Source: CBDCMJ01 sp965218875 | GTDB lineage: Bacteria > Chloroflexota > Dehalococcoidia > Lucifugimonadales > UBA3495 | Direction of reading: 5' to 3' | DNA: 64,000 nt | NCBI GenBank assembly: GCA_965218875.1 | Contig: OZ244707.1 | Span: 2,976,001 to 3,040,000, forward strand | In this document: in pieces, positions 61,498 through 64,000 of the stretch | Position numbering within the stretch: position 1 is the stretch's first letter | How the letters are laid out: each line of letters begins with the position of its first letter | Translations under genes and position numbers: made by a program | The notes under the pieces: generated by a model | What the model saw: only the letters and a program-made list of their open reading frames with translations | Told to the model about the DNA's origin: nothing | The model's database searches: none

Positions 61498-62199
61498 TTG
61501 TTCGGGGTCGCCAGCCGCAAGACCGCCCTGGCTGCCATCGGCCTGTTTCTGGCGTTGCAGGCGGCCCTGCTGCCGGCGGCCTGTGGCGGCGAGGCGCCTC
61601 CGCCTGCGCCCACCAACGCTCCCACCGTCACCCCGGCGCCGACAGCGCTTGTCCCGCCTACGCCGAGCCCCACCAACACCCCGGTTCCGACCGTTGCGCC
61701 CACGCCCACGAGCCCGCCGCCCCCCACGGAGCCGAGCGGTCCTCCCCTATGGCAGTACGTCAACAGCGGGTGGGTCTCGCCGCGGGGCCCGGAGCCGGAG
61801 GTGTTTGCCGAGGAACTGCGGGCCTTCGTGATCAGCAGCCAGGAAGAGCTGGACGCTTTCGAAAGAGAGACGGCCCTCCGGGTCTCCCGGGGCAACCAGA
61901 CCACCCTGGGCCGCATCCGGTTCCCGGAGTCGGTGCTGCTGGCTGCCTACTACTTGTGGCGCCCGCTACAGGGCGACCCCCTCTCCGTGACCGGGTTTTC
62001 CCTGGAGGACGGCCGGGCCAACGTCTACCTGGAACTGGAAGAAGGGGCCCAAGGCAAGGAGTACCCCTATCTGCTGGCGCCGATGACCATGTCGGCCGTC
62101 GACCGGGGCCTCTTCCCAGCGGGTGAGGCGGTCGACTTCGTCTTTCACCTGAACGGCGAACCCCTGGTGACGGTTATCGCCATTTTCCGGGCGCCCTAG
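61498..62199 (+). CDS. Secreted lipoprotein with Thr/Pro linker
   Basis: Lipoprotein of about 233 residues. From the TTG at 61498 (GGAA 7 bases upstream) it starts with a short basic region and a hydrophobic stretch ending LLPAACGG, a lipobox. Next comes a Pro/Thr-rich linker (PTNAPTVTPAPTALVPPTPSP...) and a roughly 150-residue domain with VFAEELRAFVISSQEELDAFERE, then RIRFPESVLLAAYYLWRPLQGDPLSVTGF. The function of this domain is unknown; some bacterial extracytoplasmic proteins have similar protease-complex-like modules. An ATG at 61408 would add 30 residues before the signal peptide. Confidence 0.75.
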   Translation: MFGVASRKTALAAIGLFLALQAALLPAACGGEAPPPAPTNAPTVTPAPTALVPPTPSPTNTPVPTVAPTPTSPPPPTEPSGPPLWQYVNSGWVSPRGPEPEVFAEELRAFVISSQEELDAFERETALRVSRGNQTTLGRIRFPESVLLAAYYLWRPLQGDPLSVTGFSLEDGRANVYLELEEGAQGKEYPYLLAPMTMSAVDRGLFPAGEAVDFVFHLNGEPLVTVIAIFRAP

Positions 62200-62277
62200 C
62201 GCCCTTACGGCGGGCACGCCAGTCTGGGTCCGGACCGGCATGGTGGGTGAAGAATGGCTCCCCTGCCGGGGTCCCGC

Positions 62278-63459
62278 CTAGCACTCGCCCAAGGAGGTCA
62301 GTCTCCCCTCCCGCCAGGCCACCGCCCCGGCGCGGACCGTGAGGTAGGTGTCCAGCCGAAGCTGCCCCGGCGCCGTGTGTCCCGCCATGTCCTGCCACAC
62401 GAACCGGCCCTCCCGCAGGTCGAACACCGCGGCGTCGCCGGACATCCCCGGCGCCAGCGAGCCCAGGGAGTCCTGCAGGCCCAGCACCTGGGCCGGACGG
62501 CTGGTGGCCGCAGCTATGGATTGCTCCAGGGGGACTCCCAGGGCGTGGACCTTGCTAACCAGGTCGTTCATCAAGTAGACCGTCCGGTCCGGGGGCGCCA
62601 GGTGAATGTCGGTGCTGATGGTGTCGGGGGGCAGGCCCTGCTCTATGCCCGCCTTCAGCACCTCCACGTCGCAATGCACTCCGGCGTGGGCCAGGTCCAT
62701 GACCACCCCGCGGTCGGCGGCCTCCCGCACTTCCGGCCGCACCAGGCCGTTGTCGTCGAGGATGCTCTCGGGGTTGCCGTTGAAGGCGTGGGTGCAGATG
62801 TCTCCCGGCTTCAGGTAGTCCAGCACTTGAGGCAGCGGCAGGGGCGTCGCGCTGACGTGGACCATCAGGCTGGTCCCCGACTGGTCGGCAGCAGACCGGG
62901 CAGCCTGCATCGCGGCGTGGGCGTTCCAATGGGCCACGGCGATGCTGTGCATCCTAACCTTTACGCCAAGGCAGAAGTCCGGGTTGTTCCTGATGGCGTC
63001 GGCGGTCTGATCGGCGTCGATGATCCTCACGTCGTGCAGCTCGCCCTGCAGCAACCGGTTGGCCACGAGGCCCACGCCGCCGATGTGCAGGAAGGCCAGC
63101 AGGCGGGTTTTGTGGGCCGGGGCCACGTAGTCCCGCATGGCCCGGAAGTTCAGGAACCCGGTGCTCCCGGTGTCAACTCCGGTGGTGGTCCCCGAGGAGA
63201 GGCAAATCCGGTCCGGGTGCACCGAGGTGCCGTCGGCGCCGTCGTTGAAGTGGCCGTGGAGATCGATGAGGCCGGGGGTCACCAGCTTGCCGGAGACGTC
63301 CACCGCCGTCGCGGCCAGCGCGGGATCGATACGCTCCGCTACCGCGGCGACAACGCCGTTGCTAAAAGCCACGTCACGGCGATCGTTTATTCCCTGGGCC
63401 GGGTCGAGCAGCGTCCCTCCGTTCAAGACCAAGTCGTAGGTATGCGATGGGCTGGTCAT
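62278..63459 (-). CDS. Amidohydrolase/deacetylase-family metallohydrolase
   Basis: Amidohydrolase-superfamily enzyme of 393 residues: DLVLNGGTLLDPAQG, LVTPGLIDLHGHF with metal-binding His68/His70, Lys167 in CLGVKVRMH as the likely carboxylated lysine, His201 (VHVSA), His224 (THAFNG) and Asp284 (STDIHL). The C-terminus has LAPGMSGDAAVFDLREGRF. This order and the LGVKVR block match the deacetylase/dihydroorotase-like subgroup, whose substrates include N-acyl compounds. A GGAGGAGAATT ribosome site precedes the ATG. Confidence 0.9.
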   Translation of the reverse strand: MTSPSHTYDLVLNGGTLLDPAQGINDRRDVAFSNGVVAAVAERIDPALAATAVDVSGKLVTPGLIDLHGHFNDGADGTSVHPDRICLSSGTTTGVDTGSTGFLNFRAMRDYVAPAHKTRLLAFLHIGGVGLVANRLLQGELHDVRIIDADQTADAIRNNPDFCLGVKVRMHSIAVAHWNAHAAMQAARSAADQSGTSLMVHVSATPLPLPQVLDYLKPGDICTHAFNGNPESILDDNGLVRPEVREAADRGVVMDLAHAGVHCDVEVLKAGIEQGLPPDTISTDIHLAPPDRTVYLMNDLVSKVHALGVPLEQSIAAATSRPAQVLGLQDSLGSLAPGMSGDAAVFDLREGRFVWQDMAGHTAPGQLRLDTYLTVRAGAVAWREGRLTSLGEC

Positions 63460-63542
63460 AATTCTCCTCCCGTAAACTCCGCTCGGGGCCTCCCTGCGGC
63501 GGCGCGGTTAGCGGGACCGCCCCGGATGCCGCCCTTGGGCAT

Positions 63543-63989
63543 TCATGAAGCGTCCGGGCCGGGGTCGACGTACCCCAGACGGCGCAGGCGCGGGTACACC
63601 AACTCTTTGGGGTTCTCCAGGTCCGCGTCGGAGATTTCGGGCGACTGGTCCACGGGCCGGGAGCCCCACTTGCGTATGGCCTGCCGCACCAGCAGCGACA
63701 CCACCTGGGGGGACCGCCCCTCCAGCCTGCCCAACTGGTAGGCGAGGGTGACGGCCAACTGGTTCCGGGTAATGTGCTCGAAGGCCTCCGGCTGGGTGAG
63801 GTCGTCCGGCATCCCGCCGCACTGTTCCAGAAAGTCGTCCAAGACCTGGCCGATCACGTCGGGCATCCCGGCCAGCTGGATCTCAGTCATGTAACCGGTC
63901 AGCTTGTCGGCCAGCTCCACAATGCCTTCGTCGGGCAGCACCACCCCCTGGAGGTCCAAGCCCTCGGCGCCGGCCTCATCGTTGGTCAT
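63543..63989 (-). CDS. Hypothetical protein
   Basis: A 148-residue acidic protein that I do not recognise. It is mostly helical, with GIVELADKLTGYMTEIQLAGMPDVIGQVLDDFLEQCGG, FEHITRNQLAVTLAYQLGRLEGRSPQVVSLLVRQAIRKWGSRP, and a C-terminal NPKELVYPRLRRLGYVDPG. Codon use is like the neighbours and there is no signal peptide. It is about 80 bp upstream of the amidohydrolase on the same strand. Its start is close to the window edge, and the ATG at 63989 could be an internal one. Confidence 0.65.
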   Translation of the reverse strand: MTNDEAGAEGLDLQGVVLPDEGIVELADKLTGYMTEIQLAGMPDVIGQVLDDFLEQCGGMPDDLTQPEAFEHITRNQLAVTLAYQLGRLEGRSPQVVSLLVRQAIRKWGSRPVDQSPEISDADLENPKELVYPRLRRLGYVDPGPDAS

Positions 63990-64000
63990 CGTTTGTCATC

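Overview
The window is about 65% GC, densely coded on both strands, and reads as a chromosomal segment of an uncultivated Chloroflexota, most likely a Dehalococcoidia/SAR202-type bacterium. This placement is an inference. It rests on the core-gene order, two LLM-type flavin monooxygenases together with other oxidative genes, a putatively K+-dependent membrane pyrophosphatase, Thr/Pro-rich lipoproteins, short EF-Ts, and abundant dispersed GATTCCTC/GAATGACA palindromic repeats. No rRNA, tRNA, CRISPR array, phage or intact transposase was seen.

Layout. 1-4980 (+): 3' end of rpoC with an unusual acidic tail, overlapping pyrD, then secA. 5644-14768 (-): copper ATPase, DUF1330 protein, acyl-CoA-dehydrogenase-like flavoprotein, MoaD-like protein, molybdenum hydroxylase large subunit, and a rhomboid protease; the last two are separated by a block of tandem repeats. 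15343-18646 (-): aroF, aroH (chorismate mutase), trpA and a zinc-ribbon CPBP protease. 19473-25024 (+): a small GatC/AtzG-like protein with an amidase, a HAD hydrolase, a GT20 trehalose-phosphate synthase, an unknown protein and a phosphodiesterase. 25051-27135 (-): hppA. 27572-34488: accessory catabolic or secondary-metabolism genes (LLM monooxygenase, FAD-dependent halogenase-like protein, cyclase/hydrolase, dienelactone hydrolase, SDR, acetamidase/formamidase). 35263-37643: rsmG, a second LLM oxidoreductase and a zinc-ribbon protein.

38062-49056 (+) is a long housekeeping run: rpsB-tsf-pyrH-frr-uppS-cdsA-dxr-rseP, a decayed DNA methyltransferase, ispG and proS. It couples translation, isoprenoid/undecaprenyl precursors, phospholipid synthesis and membrane proteolysis. 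49158-52742 holds small uncharacterised genes, a DUF3179 lipoprotein, and a zinc-ribbon gene plus RuvC-like nuclease behind a promoter whose spacer contains a perfect LexA (SOS) box. 53159-58533 (+) is pheS-pheT-moeA-unknown. 58795-59955 (-) is infC-rpmI-rplT with a good terminator and an apparent AUA start for infC. 60344-63989 holds a PAC2 protein, a lipoprotein, an amidohydrolase and an unknown protein.

The most noteworthy structures are: the SOS-box/zinc-ribbon/RuvC-like unit; a family of non-autonomous MITE-like elements bounded by CAGGGTC inverted repeats; a fourfold ~215-bp tandem repeat; the halogenase-like gene; the rare infC start; and a zinc-ribbon gene whose start codon lies in a predicted hairpin.
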